DNA from: Azoarcus sp.
GTDB lineage: Bacteria; Pseudomonadota; Gammaproteobacteria; Burkholderiales; Rhodocyclaceae
DNA length: 33,143 bases
Assembly: GCA_031268195.1 (NCBI GenBank)
Contig: JAIRXQ010000068.1
Span: forward strand, 1-33,143
Reading direction: 5' to 3'
Part shown: positions 19,614-28,237 of the stretch, in pieces
Layout: each line of letters opens with the position of its first letter
How positions within the stretch are numbered: the first letter of the stretch is position 1
Notes under the pieces: generated by a model
The model's database searches: none
Told to the model about the DNA's origin: nothing
Seen by the model: the letters and a program-made list of their open reading frames with translations, nothing else
Program-made: the position numbers and the translations under genes

Positions 19614-20359
19614 GCCGAACCGTCTCGCCGCTGCGCGTGCTCATCGTCGATGACGAAGCCCCGGCAAGGCTGCGTCTGCGCGACGTCCTGGGCGACATCG
19701 CGGCGCGCGTGCCGAACCGGGTCGTGGGCATGGTCGCCAACGGTGTCGAGGCCCTGCGCCTCCTCGACGAAATCGAAGCCGACGTGGTGCTGGCCGACAT
19801 CAGCATGCCCGCGATGAACGGCGTCGCCCTTGCCCGCGAAGCCGCCGCCCGTCCCCACCCGCCCGCCGTCATCTTCACCACTGCTTACGACGAATACGCC
19901 CTCGAAGCGTTCGACATCGCCGCCACCGACTACCTGATGAAGCCCGTGCGCGCCGAGCGCCTCGCCACCGCGCTCGCCCGCGTCAGCCACGCCCCGCCTG
20001 CGGCGGGGGAGGACGCACGCCAGCACTTCAGCGTCACCGAGCGCGGCCGCACCATTTTCCTGCCCGTAGACGAAGTGCTCTACCTGCGCGCCGAACTCAA
20101 ATATGTCACCGCGCGCACCATCGAGCGCGAATACCTGTTGGGCGATACGCTGGTGCAGATCGAAAACATGCACCCCGACCGCTTCCTGCGCATCCACCGC
20201 AACTGCCTCGTCGCCCGCGACGCCATCGCCGGCGTGCGCCGCGCCGGGGAGAGCGAAGGCGAAGTGCACTGGGAAATTCTGCTGCACGGCCTGGACGAGA
20301 CTTTGCCGGTGAGCCGCCGCCAGTGGCCGCAGGTGCGGCAGGCCCTGGCGATGATATAG
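19610..20359 (+). CDS. algR: LytTR-family response regulator, AlgR type
   Basis: A 249-residue DNA-binding regulator. The ATG at 19610 overlaps the kinase stop; the frame upstream of it belongs to the kinase gene. The receiver domain (1-125) shows the acidic pair D14-D15 in LIVDDEAPAR, phospho-acceptor D63 in LADISMPAMNG, T90 and K111 in DYLMKPVRAERL. The C-terminal LytTR domain (about 140-245) has FLPVDEVLYLRAELKYVTAR, EYLLGDTLVQIE and FLRIHRNCLVARDAI. Phosphorylation by the neighbouring kinase is expected to alter binding to paired direct repeats. AlgR proteins often control surface and attachment functions; targets here are unknown. Its stop is only 13 bp from the convergent feoA stop. Confidence 0.95.
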   Translation: MSRTVSPLRVLIVDDEAPARLRLRDVLGDIAARVPNRVVGMVANGVEALRLLDEIEADVVLADISMPAMNGVALAREAAARPHPPAVIFTTAYDEYALEAFDIAATDYLMKPVRAERLATALARVSHAPPAAGEDARQHFSVTERGRTIFLPVDEVLYLRAELKYVTARTIEREYLLGDTLVQIENMHPDRFLRIHRNCLVARDAIAGVRRAGESEGEVHWEILLHGLDETLPVSRRQWPQVRQALAMI

Positions 20360-20372
20360 GGCGCGGCTGGCT

Positions 20373-20627
20373 TTACTCGGCTTCCACCCAAATGTGCTGC
20401 GCCACGTCGCGCTCCAGCGCGAGCTCCATGTGCTCGCAGAGCACCACGGTCATAGGGCGCTGTTGGAGCACGGTGATGCTTTGCGCGCCGGAGAGCCCGT
20501 AGGCGAGGAGTTGTTCGCGTTGCAGCGGGTCGATTTCCTCGCCGAATTCGGCCAGACGCACGCTACGGCCGGTGGGGGTGCCGGTGAGGCGGATGCGTTC
20601 GAGATGGGGGGGCGGGGGAGGTGTCAT
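20373..20627 (-). CDS. feoA: FeoA-like ferrous iron transport accessory protein
   Basis: An 84-residue SH3-like protein from ATG 20627 (MTPPPPPHLERIRLTGTPTG). The FeoA pattern is visible as EQLLAYGLSGAQSITVLQQR (corresponding to the usual RLLELGLxPGxxIxV), then MTVVLCEHMELALERDVAQH, corresponding to the usual final beta-strand with G-x-x-x-L-x-x-x-x-A. FeoA binds FeoB and supports Fe2+ uptake at the inner membrane. The gene lies 14 bp downstream of feoB, so the order is feoB-feoA, the reverse of the common one. The frame is open upstream but only overlaps feoB in another frame. Confidence 0.85.
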   Translation of the reverse strand: MTPPPPPHLERIRLTGTPTGRSVRLAEFGEEIDPLQREQLLAYGLSGAQSITVLQQRPMTVVLCEHMELALERDVAQHIWVEAE

Positions 20628-20641
20628 GGCGCATCTCGCTT

Positions 20642-22612
20642 TCACAGGAAAAGGTGCAGGACGTGATTGACCACGCCGCCGACGAAGAACGCGACCGGCA
20701 TGATGATCGCCAACATTAGAACCGCCGTGCGCCAGCCCTGTTCCTTGAAGATGATCATCACGCTGGCGACGCAGGGCACGAACAACGTAATCGTGACCAT
20801 CCCGACGACGGCCTGGATCATGCTCAACTGGTTGCCGAGCGCGAAGAGGCCGGTTGCGCCGAAGTCGCGGCGCAGGAAGCCCATTACAAAGGCCGCGCTC
20901 GCCTCCGACGGCAGGCCGAGCCAGCCCGTGACCACCGGTTTGCCCGCTTCGATGATCCACGGCAGCACGCCGAGGCGATCGAGCACGAACATGATGAAAG
21001 TGCCGAGCAAAAAGAGCGGGATCACTTCGACCAGATACCATTTGAGCCGCCCGCTCGTTTTCTTGAGCACGTTGCCGAGCACGGGCAGGCGCATCGGCGG
21101 CAGTTCGGTGATGAGCGGCACGCGCTGCCCCTTCACCAGTTTCCCGGCGAGCCAGCCGGTGACGAGCAGGATGAGCACGATGCACACGCCCCAGATGGCG
21201 GCAGCGCCGAACGAGATGCCGCCGAGCACACCGAACACCACGCCCAGCTGTGCCGAGCAGGGAATGGCGAGCGCGAGCAAAAACGTGGTGATGAGCCGTT
21301 CGCGCGGCGTGTTCAGGATGCGCGTGGTGAGCGTGGCCATCGTCACGCAGCCAAGGCCGAGCACCATCGGCAGCACCGCGCGCCCGTTGAGTCCGATTGC
21401 ACCGAAAGCGCGGTTGGCGATTACCGAGAGCCGCGTGAAATAGCCCGAATCCTCCAGCACGCCGAAGGCGAGGAAGAAGGTGGTGACGATGGGCAGGATC
21501 AGCGCCAGCGCGTAGGTCATCCCCATCGTCCACAGACCATATTCGCCCACGAACAGCTCGGAGAGCCATCCCGATCCGAGGTGGGTCTGCACGAATGTCG
21601 TGACCGCCGGATTGAGTATTTCGCCGAAGAAATCTTCTTCCAGCAGCCCGACCAGCGTGCCCGCACCGAAATCGCCAACGAAAAAATACACCACCAGCAA
21701 CATCAGCAGCAGCAGCGGCCAGCCCCAGATCGGATGCACGGCCAGTTGTCCGACCAGCAGCGACAGCGTGCGGTCGGCGCCGGCGCTTTGCTGCGAGACG
21801 GTTTTCGCCAGCGCCTCGGCCGCGCGGCCGCGCTCGCGCGCCAACCGCGCGGGCAGGGATTCACGTCCCACGAGCGGGGCGATCTCCTCGACTTTGGCGA
21901 GAATCTCCGCGCCGCCCGCTTGCGCGCTGATCCAGCTTGCTACTTCCTTGTCGCGCCCCAGCAGCAGAATCGCCAGCCCGCGCGCGGCCAGATGCGGATG
22001 CGGCGCGCGTTCCGCGATGAGCGCCGTGACAGTGTGGATGGCTTGTTCCGTTTCCGTGTCGTAGCGCAGCATGGGCGCGGGCGCTTTCGCGTGGGGAAGC
22101 GCCTCGGTGAGGGCCGCGACGCCCTCGCCGCCAGTGGCCACGGTGGCCACGACCGGCGTGGCCAGCGTCTCGGCAAGCGCCTCCACGTCGACGGTGACGC
22201 CGCGCGCGCGCGCCTCATCGGTCATATTGAGCGCCATCACCAAGGGCACGCCCAACTCCGTGAGCAGGGCGGTCAAATTCAGCGTGCGGCGCAGATTCTT
22301 GGCGTCGCCCACCTGCACGATCAGGCGCAGGTTTTCGTTCAGCAGCGCCCGCATCGTCGCACGTTCGTCCTCGCTGCGCGATGGCAGCGCCAGCACCCCC
22401 GGCGTGTCGAGCATCGAGGCCGCGCGGTCGAAGCGCGCCGCCGCCCGCGCCACTTCCACCGTGGTGCCAGGGTAGTTCGACACATTGACGTAGGTGCCGG
22501 TCAGGCGGTGAAAAAGCACCGACTTGCCGACGTTGGGATGGCCGACGAGCGCCAGCGTGCGAGCATCTGGCGAGACGGGCGCGGCAGGAGACGTGTGACA
22601 GGATTCTGGCAT
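20642..22612 (-). CDS. feoB: Ferrous iron transporter FeoB
   Basis: A 656-residue inner-membrane Fe2+ transporter with a cytoplasmic GTPase. The start is ATG 22612. G-protein motifs: G1 GHPNVGKS (24-31), G2 around YPGTTVEV, G3 DTPG (69-72) and G4 NMTD (about 134-137). A helical linker follows, then the membrane part from about residue 285 (HPIWGWPLLLLMLLVVYFFV) with the two Gate-type repeats, including SGYFTRLSVIANRAFGAIGL, GLGCVTMATLTTR and AIPCSAQLGVVFGVLGG, whose Cys residues fit the proposed ion path. It is shorter than the E. coli protein (773) but within the range for the group. A Fur-box-like site lies 25 bp upstream, fitting iron control, and feoA follows 14 bp downstream. Confidence 0.95.
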   Translation of the reverse strand: MPESCHTSPAAPVSPDARTLALVGHPNVGKSVLFHRLTGTYVNVSNYPGTTVEVARAAARFDRAASMLDTPGVLALPSRSEDERATMRALLNENLRLIVQVGDAKNLRRTLNLTALLTELGVPLVMALNMTDEARARGVTVDVEALAETLATPVVATVATGGEGVAALTEALPHAKAPAPMLRYDTETEQAIHTVTALIAERAPHPHLAARGLAILLLGRDKEVASWISAQAGGAEILAKVEEIAPLVGRESLPARLARERGRAAEALAKTVSQQSAGADRTLSLLVGQLAVHPIWGWPLLLLMLLVVYFFVGDFGAGTLVGLLEEDFFGEILNPAVTTFVQTHLGSGWLSELFVGEYGLWTMGMTYALALILPIVTTFFLAFGVLEDSGYFTRLSVIANRAFGAIGLNGRAVLPMVLGLGCVTMATLTTRILNTPRERLITTFLLALAIPCSAQLGVVFGVLGGISFGAAAIWGVCIVLILLVTGWLAGKLVKGQRVPLITELPPMRLPVLGNVLKKTSGRLKWYLVEVIPLFLLGTFIMFVLDRLGVLPWIIEAGKPVVTGWLGLPSEASAAFVMGFLRRDFGATGLFALGNQLSMIQAVVGMVTITLFVPCVASVMIIFKEQGWRTAVLMLAIIMPVAFFVGGVVNHVLHLFL

Positions 22613-22636
22613 GGCGCAGTGCAGATGAAATAACGA

Positions 22637-22657
22637 TGAGAATGATAACGTATCTCA
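22637..22657. promoter_or_regulatory. Candidate Fur box upstream of feoB
   Basis: TGAGAAT-GATAACG-TATCTCA: two 7-base arms related by inversion (TGAGAAT and TGAGATA), a Fur 7-7-7 layout. The adjoining GATGAGAATGAT also resembles tandem Fur hexamers. It sits 25 bp before the feoB ATG, over the likely promoter. Confidence 0.6.
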
Positions 22658-22676
22658 AAACAACGGGCGGAAAATC

Positions 22677-22718
22677 TTGCCAATGAGCTTGTGCTTGCCA
22701 ATTTTTTGCGAATGGCAA
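22677..22718. repeat. Three TTGCCA half-sites in the feoB-dedA intergenic region
   Basis: TTGCCA at 22677-22682 and 22695-22700, and its inverse TGGCAA at 22713-22718. The last two form an inverted repeat with a 12-bp AT-rich middle. It may be an operator or chance. The rest of 22613-22879 shows only the Fur-like site and a TAGAAT (22845-22850) that could be a -10 box for the DedA gene. Confidence 0.35.
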
Positions 22719-22879
22719 AGTTCGTCACGCCTTGCCCGTCTGCTCCGCTTCCGCCGTCAGTGCAGGATTCGTGATTGGCGCTGTGGGCGTCGTCGCACTC
22801 GTCGGGAAAAGGAGTGGATGCGGCGGTCAGGCCAGCCGGCCTGATAGAATGCCGCTTTCTTTCTCCCGCTCGCCATCCC

Positions 22880-23542
22880 GTGGAATTCATTGCCCAATTC
22901 ATCGATATCATCCTGCATCTGGACGCGCACTTGCAGGAATGGGTGCGACTGTACGACGTGTGGATTTATGCCATTCTGTTTTTCGTCATCTTTGCCGAAA
23001 CCGGCTTCGTGGTCACGCCGTTTTTGCCCGGCGACTCTCTGCTGTTCGTGGCGGGGGCGCTGGCGGCACTGGGGACGGCGGAGGCGCAGGGCGGCATGCA
23101 TCTTGGCTGGTTGCTGACGGCGGTGTCGGTGGCGGCGGTGACGGGGAATATGGTGAACTACCAGATCGGGCGCTTGCTTGGTCCCAAGGTGTTTCAGTGG
23201 GAGAAGTCGCGCCTGTTCAACAGGGAGGCGCTGCTGAAAACGCAGGCGTTCTACGAGCGGCATGGCGGCAAGACGCTGGTCATCTCGCGTTTTTTGCCGA
23301 TTTTTCGTACCTTTGCGCCGTTCGTAGCGGGCATTGGGGCCATGAATTACGGGCGCTTCTTCCTGTTCAATCTGTCCGGGGGGTTGGGCTGGTGCTTTTC
23401 GCTGACGCTGGCAGGGTACTGGTTCGGCAACCTGCTGTGGGTCAGGCAGAATCTTTCGCTGTTGATCGTGGGCATCATCCTCGTGTCGCTGCTGCCGATG
23501 CTGATCGCCTACCTGATGCGCGACAAATCGGCCAAAACCTGA
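22880..23542 (+). CDS. DedA-family inner-membrane protein
   Basis: About 220 residues from a GTG at 22880 (EFIAQFIDIILHLDAHLQEW follows the start); the frame is open to 22775 but that part has no family similarity. DedA proteins are membrane proteins linked to proton-motive force, envelope integrity and lipid scrambling (undecaprenyl phosphate or phosphatidylethanolamine). Hallmarks are E-T-G-F near FFVIFAETGFVVTPFLPGDS, LLFVAGALAALG, NYQIGRLLG, FYERHGGKTLVISRFLPIFR with the conserved Arg, and TFAPFVAGIGAMNYGRF. Several hydrophobic helices follow. The gene lies 27 bp ahead of metN on the same strand, so the two may be transcribed together. Confidence 0.9.
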   Translation: MEFIAQFIDIILHLDAHLQEWVRLYDVWIYAILFFVIFAETGFVVTPFLPGDSLLFVAGALAALGTAEAQGGMHLGWLLTAVSVAAVTGNMVNYQIGRLLGPKVFQWEKSRLFNREALLKTQAFYERHGGKTLVISRFLPIFRTFAPFVAGIGAMNYGRFFLFNLSGGLGWCFSLTLAGYWFGNLLWVRQNLSLLIVGIILVSLLPMLIAYLMRDKSAKT

Positions 23543-23569
23543 GCCGCGCCTGCCGCACGCGCTTTCGCC

Positions 23570-24373
23570 ATGCCTGCCATCGTCGCCATGCCTGCTATCG
23601 TTGAACTCCGCGACGTCTCCAAACACTTCCGCACCGCAGGCAGGGATGCGCCGGTGCTCTCCAACGTCGATCTCACGGTCGAGACGGGTGAAATTTTCGG
23701 CATCGTCGGGCATTCGGGAGCGGGCAAGTCGACGCTGATCCGGCTCGTGAATGCGCTGGAGCGGCCGAGCGGCGGGCGCGTGCTGGTCGAAGGCGAGGAT
23801 GTGACGGCGATGGACGAGCCGGCCTTGCGCGGCCTGCGCCAGAAGATCGGCATGATCTTCCAGCATTTCAGCTTGCTCTCGGCCAAGACGGTGGCGCAGA
23901 ACATTGCCTTTCCGCTCAGGATCGCCGGGCGGATGGGGGAAGCGGAGATCCGCGCGCGCGTAGCGGCGTTGATCGAGCGGGTGGGGCTGAGCGAGCACAC
24001 GGACAAATATCCGGCGCAACTCTCCGGCGGGCAGAAGCAGCGTGTCGGCATCGCCCGCGCGCTGGCGACCGGGCCGCGCCTGTTGCTGTGCGATGAGGCG
24101 ACTTCCGCGCTCGATCCGCGCACGACGCACTCGGTGCTGAGCCTGTTGGACGAGATCAACCGCGAGCTGAACCTCACCATCGTCCTCATCACGCACGAGA
24201 TGCAGGTGATTCGCGCCCTCTGCGACCGCGTTGCGGTGCTCGACGCCGGAAGGATCGTGGAAAGCGGCGAGGTGAGCGAGCTGTTCCAGCAGCCGCGCCA
24301 TCCGGTGACGGAGCAATTCGTGGCCGAGTTCGCGCCGGTTCGCGCGCGGCGCGGCGCGGCGGCGCAGCCATGA
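23570..24373 (+). CDS. metN: D-/L-methionine ABC transporter, ATP-binding subunit MetN (without NIL domain)
   Basis: A 267-residue ATPase driving methionine uptake with MetI and MetQ. The first 18 bp are nearly repeated (14 of 18 bases the same), giving [12 protein letters not shown], so the ATG at 23588 is an equally good start. Walker A is GHSGAGKS, Q-loop [11 protein letters not shown], signature [15 protein letters not shown], Walker [14 protein letters not shown], switch His in LITHEMQVI; all are intact. The protein stops soon after the ATPase core ([20 protein letters not shown]). The usual MetN is about 340 residues and ends with a NIL/ACT-like domain that binds methionine and shuts the transporter; that domain is absent here. 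The stop overlaps the metI start (ATGA). Confidence 0.9.
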   Translation: MPAIVAMPAIVELRDVSKHFRTAGRDAPVLSNVDLTVETGEIFGIVGHSGAGKSTLIRLVNALERPSGGRVLVEGEDVTAMDEPALRGLRQKIGMIFQHFSLLSAKTVAQNIAFPLRIAGRMGEAEIRARVAALIERVGLSEHTDKYPAQLSGGQKQRVGIARALATGPRLLLCDEATSALDPRTTHSVLSLLDEINRELNLTIVLITHEMQVIRALCDRVAVLDAGRIVESGEVSELFQQPRHPVTEQFVAEFAPVRARRGAAAQP

Positions 24374-25035
24374 TGGAGGCGCTCGCTGCGCTGCCGTGGG
24401 CCGAAATCGGCGAGGCGTCGCTGGACACGCTGCTGATGCTCGCCATCTCGATGCTCTTTACCCTGGCGCTCGGCCTGCCGCTCGGCGTGGTGCTGTTTCT
24501 CACCGGCAAGCGGCAATTGCTGGCGCACGCGCTGCTCCACAACGTGCTCTCATTTGTCGTCAACGTCCTGCGATCCGCGCCGTTCATCATTTTGTTGATC
24601 GTGATGATGCCGCTCACCAAGCTCATCGCCGGCGCTTCCATCGGCGTGCGGGGCACGATTCCGCCACTGGTGGTCGCGGCGGTGCCGTTTTTTGCCCGTC
24701 TCGTGGAGACGGCGTTGCGCGAGGTGGATCGCGGCGTCATCGAAGCGACGCAGGCGATGGGCGCGAGCACGCGGCAGATCGTGCTCTCCGCGCTGATTCC
24801 CGAAGCATTGCCGGGCATCGTCGCGGGGCTGACCGTGACCGCTATCGCGCTCGTCTCCTGCACGGCCATGTCCGGCGTGGTCGGCGGCGGCGGGCTGGGC
24901 GATCTCGCCATTCGCTACGGCTATTACCGCTATGAAACGGACGTGATGATCGTCACCGTGGTTTTGCTGCTTTTACTCGTACAGATTTTGCAAATCCTTG
25001 GTGATAAGCTGGTGCTGTATTGCTCGCATCGCTGA
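24370..25035 (+). CDS. metI: Methionine ABC transporter permease MetI
   Basis: A 221-residue inner-membrane permease from ATG 24370, overlapping metN by 4 bp. Five hydrophobic helices are visible, starting with [20 protein letters not shown]. The coupling region ([20 protein letters not shown]) has the EAA-type Gly that contacts the ATPase, and [20 protein letters not shown] and [20 protein letters not shown] are typical MetI segments. Length is normal (about 217). It forms the pore with MetN and receives methionine from the MetQ binding protein encoded 34 bp downstream. Confidence 0.95.
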   Translation: MMEALAALPWAEIGEASLDTLLMLAISMLFTLALGLPLGVVLFLTGKRQLLAHALLHNVLSFVVNVLRSAPFIILLIVMMPLTKLIAGASIGVRGTIPPLVVAAVPFFARLVETALREVDRGVIEATQAMGASTRQIVLSALIPEALPGIVAGLTVTAIALVSCTAMSGVVGGGGLGDLAIRYGYYRYETDVMIVTVVLLLLLVQILQILGDKLVLYCSHR

Positions 25036-25069
25036 TCGCGTTGCCAATCGCATTGGAGAGGATTTCGAT

Positions 25070-25861
25070 ATGAAATTTTTCGATAAACTTGTGTGGCCGC
25101 TCGCCATTGCGTTGTCGATTTCCTTTTCGTCGACGGCGCGGGCGGAAAAACTCGTCGTCGGCGCAACGCCCGTGCCGCACGCGGAAATTCTCGAATTCAT
25201 CAAACCCGCGCTGGCGAACCAGGGCGTCACGCTCGAAATCAAAATCTTCACCGATTACGTGCAGCCCAATTTGCAGGTGGCGCAAAACAATCTCGACGCC
25301 AATTTCTTCCAGCACAAACCTTATCTCGACGAATTCAACAAAAGCCGGGGCACGAAACTGGTCAGCATGGCGGGCATCCATATCGAGCCGTTCGGCGCGT
25401 ATTCCAGAAAGATCAGGAAATTGTCCGACCTGCCCGTTGGCGCGACCGTGGCCATCCCCAACGACCCGACCAACGGCGGGCGCGCCTTGCTGCTGCTGGC
25501 GGCGTGTCAGGTGATCCAGCTCAAGGACGCGTCCAGCGTGGCTGCGGCGGTGCGCGACATCGTGTCCAATCCGAAGAAGCTCAAATTCCGCGAGCTCGAA
25601 GCCGCGATCCTGCCGCGCGCGCTCGATCAGGCGGATCTGGCGCTCATCAACACCAATTACGCGCTCGAGGCCAGGCTCGATCCGCGCAAGGACGCGCTGG
25701 TGATCGAGGACGATCGCTCGCCTTATGTGAACATCCTCGTGGCGCGCCCGGATAGTGCGAAGCGCGAGGCGCTCGTCAAACTCGTTCATGCGCTCACTTC
25801 GCCGGAAGTGAAGCGCTTCATCGAAGAACGTTACAAGGGCGCGCTGGTGCCGGTGTTTTGA
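25070..25861 (+). CDS. metQ: Methionine-binding protein MetQ (NlpA family), soluble form
   Basis: A 263-residue periplasmic substrate-binding protein from ATG 25070, preceded by the ribosome-binding site GGAGAGG. The signal peptide is MKFFDKLVWPLAIALSISFS followed by STARA, with a likely signal-peptidase I cut before EKLVVG. There is no lipobox cysteine, although many MetQ proteins are lipoproteins. The NlpA pattern is clear: VVGATPVPHAEILEFIKPAL, FTDYVQPNLQVAQNNLDANF, FQHKPYLDEF, GIHIEPFGAYSRKIRKLSDL, VAIPNDPTNGGRALLLL and, near the end, LINTNYALEARLDPRKDAL. The substrate is taken from family and neighbours; a related amino acid is possible. It is the last gene of metNIQ. Confidence 0.93.
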   Translation: MKFFDKLVWPLAIALSISFSSTARAEKLVVGATPVPHAEILEFIKPALANQGVTLEIKIFTDYVQPNLQVAQNNLDANFFQHKPYLDEFNKSRGTKLVSMAGIHIEPFGAYSRKIRKLSDLPVGATVAIPNDPTNGGRALLLLAACQVIQLKDASSVAAAVRDIVSNPKKLKFRELEAAILPRALDQADLALINTNYALEARLDPRKDALVIEDDRSPYVNILVARPDSAKREALVKLVHALTSPEVKRFIEERYKGALVPVF

Positions 25862-25979
25862 CGAAAATGTTTGGTTCGTTCCGTGACGGCAAAGGCTTCA
25901 TGCGTGGCAATTGCCTGCGCGGCGCGGCGGGCGATCCTCTCTTCCCTGATGTTCAGGATGGTGCGATCATCGCCAGCTT

Positions 25980-27089
25980 ATGAAAGATGGCGACCGAGTC
26001 ATGCCCCTCTCGTTGCACGAAGAACTCGCCGGCAAACGGCGGGAGATTGACGATCTCGACCGACAGGCGCTTGAGATCCTGAGCCGCCGCGCCCGCTGCG
26101 CGCAGGACGTGGGGCGCATCAAGGCGCGCCACGGCGACGCGGGCTACCCGTACCGGCCGGAGCGCGAGGCGCAGGTATTGCAGCGGATCGCCGACATCAA
26201 CCCCGGCCCGTTGCCGGAAGGCGCGGTGCGGCAAATCTTCCGCGAAGTGATGTCGGTATGTCTGGCGCTCGAACTGCCGCTCAAGGTCGCCTATCTCGGT
26301 CCGGCGGGAACGTTCTCGGAGAGCGCCAGCCGCGCGCATTTCGGCTCCGCGCCCACCCTGCTGCCGCAGGGCTCCATCGACGAAGTATTCCGCGCCGTGG
26401 AGGCGAATCACGCCGATTACGGTGTGGCGCCGGTGGAGAACTCTACCGAAGGCGCGGTCGGCAGCACGCTCGATTTGCTGCTCGCGCACGCCTTGCAGGT
26501 GTGTGGCGAAGTGCAGCTGCGCATCCATCACCATTTGCTCTCGCGCGCCGAGGAGATGTGCGGCCTGACGCGCCTCTACTCGCACGCACAATCGCTCGCG
26601 CAATGTCACGAGTGGTTGAACCGCAACCTCGCCGCGCTGCCGCGCGTGCCGGTGGCGAGCAATGCCGAGGCGGCGCGCATGGCTGCGGAAGACCCGCAAT
26701 CTTGTGCCATCGCGGGCGAGGCCGCGGCCGATCTCTACCGGTTGAACAAACTGGCCGCGAATATCGAGGACGATTGCAGCAATTCCACGCGCTTTCTCGT
26801 CATCGCCCGTCACGGCGCGGGGCCGTCGGGACGCGACAAGACTTCGCTCGTGTGCGCCGCCCCCAACCGGCCCGGGGCGATCTACGAGTTGCTGGAGCCG
26901 CTGGTGCGGCACGGCATCGACATGTCGCGCCTGCAATCGCGCCCCGCCCCCGGCGGCATGTGGGAATACGTGTTCTACATCGACATCATCGGCCACCGCA
27001 ACGACGCTCCGGTGGCCGCCGCGCTCGCCGAACTGGGCGCCCGCGCGGCGTTCATCAAGGTGCTCGGTTCCTATCCGCTCGCCCATTGA
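25980..27089 (+). CDS. pheA: Bifunctional chorismate mutase / prephenate dehydratase (P-protein)
   Basis: A 369-residue enzyme that turns chorismate into prephenate and then phenylpyruvate, for phenylalanine. The start may be ATG 25980 or ATG 26001 (MPLSLHEELAGKRREIDDLD); neither has a strong ribosome-binding site. Domains: AroQ chorismate mutase (about 10-95, with RREIDDLDRQALEILSRRAR), prephenate dehydratase (about 100-280, with YLGPAGTFSESA, PVENSTEGAVGSTLDLL and NSTRFLVIA) and an ACT regulatory domain (about 290-365, RPGAIYELLEPL). The usual ESRP motif for Phe binding in the ACT domain reads QSRP. Length is normal. It is 118 bp behind metQ and heads pheA-hisC-tyrA. Confidence 0.96.
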   Translation: MKDGDRVMPLSLHEELAGKRREIDDLDRQALEILSRRARCAQDVGRIKARHGDAGYPYRPEREAQVLQRIADINPGPLPEGAVRQIFREVMSVCLALELPLKVAYLGPAGTFSESASRAHFGSAPTLLPQGSIDEVFRAVEANHADYGVAPVENSTEGAVGSTLDLLLAHALQVCGEVQLRIHHHLLSRAEEMCGLTRLYSHAQSLAQCHEWLNRNLAALPRVPVASNAEAARMAAEDPQSCAIAGEAAADLYRLNKLAANIEDDCSNSTRFLVIARHGAGPSGRDKTSLVCAAPNRPGAIYELLEPLVRHGIDMSRLQSRPAPGGMWEYVFYIDIIGHRNDAPVAAALAELGARAAFIKVLGSYPLAH

Positions 27090-27123
27090 ACGTCATGCAC
27101 AGCAGGAGACAGGAGACGAAACA

Positions 27124-28221
27124 ATGACTGTTGCAAGCCGCGCCCCCGCGCATATCCGTGCGCTTTCGCCTTACCAGCCCGGCAAGCCGATTTCGGAATT
27201 GGCGCGTGAAACCGGCCTCCCGGAGCACACCATCGTCAAGCTTGCCTCCAACGAAAATCCTTTCGGCATGAGCCCGCGCGCCAGGGAAGCCGCCATCGCC
27301 GCGCTGGACGAAGGCGCGCGCTACCCGGACGGCAACGCTTTCGCACTCAAGGCGGCGCTCGCGAAGAAGTACGGCATCGACGTGAATCAGCTCGTGATCG
27401 GCAACGGCTCCAACGATGTGCTGGAGATCGCCACGCAAACTTTCCTGGGGCCCGGCGCGGCCGCAGTGTTCGCGCAATACTCGTTCGCCGTCTATCCGCT
27501 GGCGACGCAGGCGCGCGGCGCACGCGCCATTCAGGTTCCGGCGAAAAACTACGGCCACGACCTCGATGCGATGCTGGCGGCCATCGATGATACGGTGCGC
27601 ATCGTCTTTCTCGCCAACCCGAACAATCCGACCGGCACCTTTTTGCCAGGAAACGAAATCGAAGCCTTTCTCGCCCGTGTGCCGCAAGATGTGCTCGTGG
27701 TGCTGGACGAGGCCTATACCGAATTCCTGCCGCCCGCCAAGCGTTACGACGCGATCGGCTGGGTGGCGCGGCGTCCGAATCTGCTGGTGTCGCGCACGTT
27801 GTGCAAAGCCTATGGACTGGCGGGCCTGCGGCTCGGCTACGGCGTCGGCAACCCGGAAGTGATCGATCTGATGAACCGCGTGCGCCAGCCGTTCAACGCA
27901 TCCATCGTCGCGCAGGCGGCGGCGGTGGCGGCGCTGGAGGACGAAGCATTCGTGCGCGAAGTCGCGGAGAACAACCAGCAAGGCATGCTGCAACTGACGG
28001 CGGCCTTCACGGCGCTGGGGCTGGAGTGGATTCCGTCCGCCGGCAATTTCGTCACCGTCAAGGTGGGCGATGGCGCGAAAGCAGGCGCCGCGCTGCTTGA
28101 GCAGGGCGTGATCGTGCGGCCCATCGCCGGTTATGGCATGCCGGAATGGTTGCGTGTCTCCATTGGCCTGCCGACGGAAAACGAGCGTTTCATCACGGCC
28201 TTGCGCAAGGCGTTGTCCTGA
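27124..28221 (+). CDS. hisC: Histidinol-phosphate / aromatic amino acid aminotransferase
   Basis: A 365-residue PLP-dependent class I/II aminotransferase from ATG 27124, with two purine-rich stretches (CAGGAGACAGGAGACG) just upstream. Visible parts are LASNENPFGMSP, RYPDGNAFALKAAL, IGNGSNDVLEIATQTFL, FLANPNNPTGTFLP, VVLDEAYTEF and SRTLCKAYGLAGLRLGYGVG with the PLP lysine. HisC-type enzymes act on histidinol phosphate, and in this operon position the same enzyme often transaminates prephenate, phenylpyruvate or 4-hydroxyphenylpyruvate. Placement between pheA and tyrA supports a role in Phe/Tyr synthesis; a second hisC may exist in a his operon elsewhere. Length is normal. Confidence 0.93.
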   Translation: MTVASRAPAHIRALSPYQPGKPISELARETGLPEHTIVKLASNENPFGMSPRAREAAIAALDEGARYPDGNAFALKAALAKKYGIDVNQLVIGNGSNDVLEIATQTFLGPGAAAVFAQYSFAVYPLATQARGARAIQVPAKNYGHDLDAMLAAIDDTVRIVFLANPNNPTGTFLPGNEIEAFLARVPQDVLVVLDEAYTEFLPPAKRYDAIGWVARRPNLLVSRTLCKAYGLAGLRLGYGVGNPEVIDLMNRVRQPFNASIVAQAAAVAALEDEAFVREVAENNQQGMLQLTAAFTALGLEWIPSAGNFVTVKVGDGAKAGAALLEQGVIVRPIAGYGMPEWLRVSIGLPTENERFITALRKALS

Positions 28222-28237
28222 AAGGGGAGGGGAGTTC

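Noticed and set aside
23543-23569. Possible SAM riboswitch or MetJ-type control before metN
   Set aside because: Only 27 bp separate the DedA gene and metN; no room and no matching pattern.
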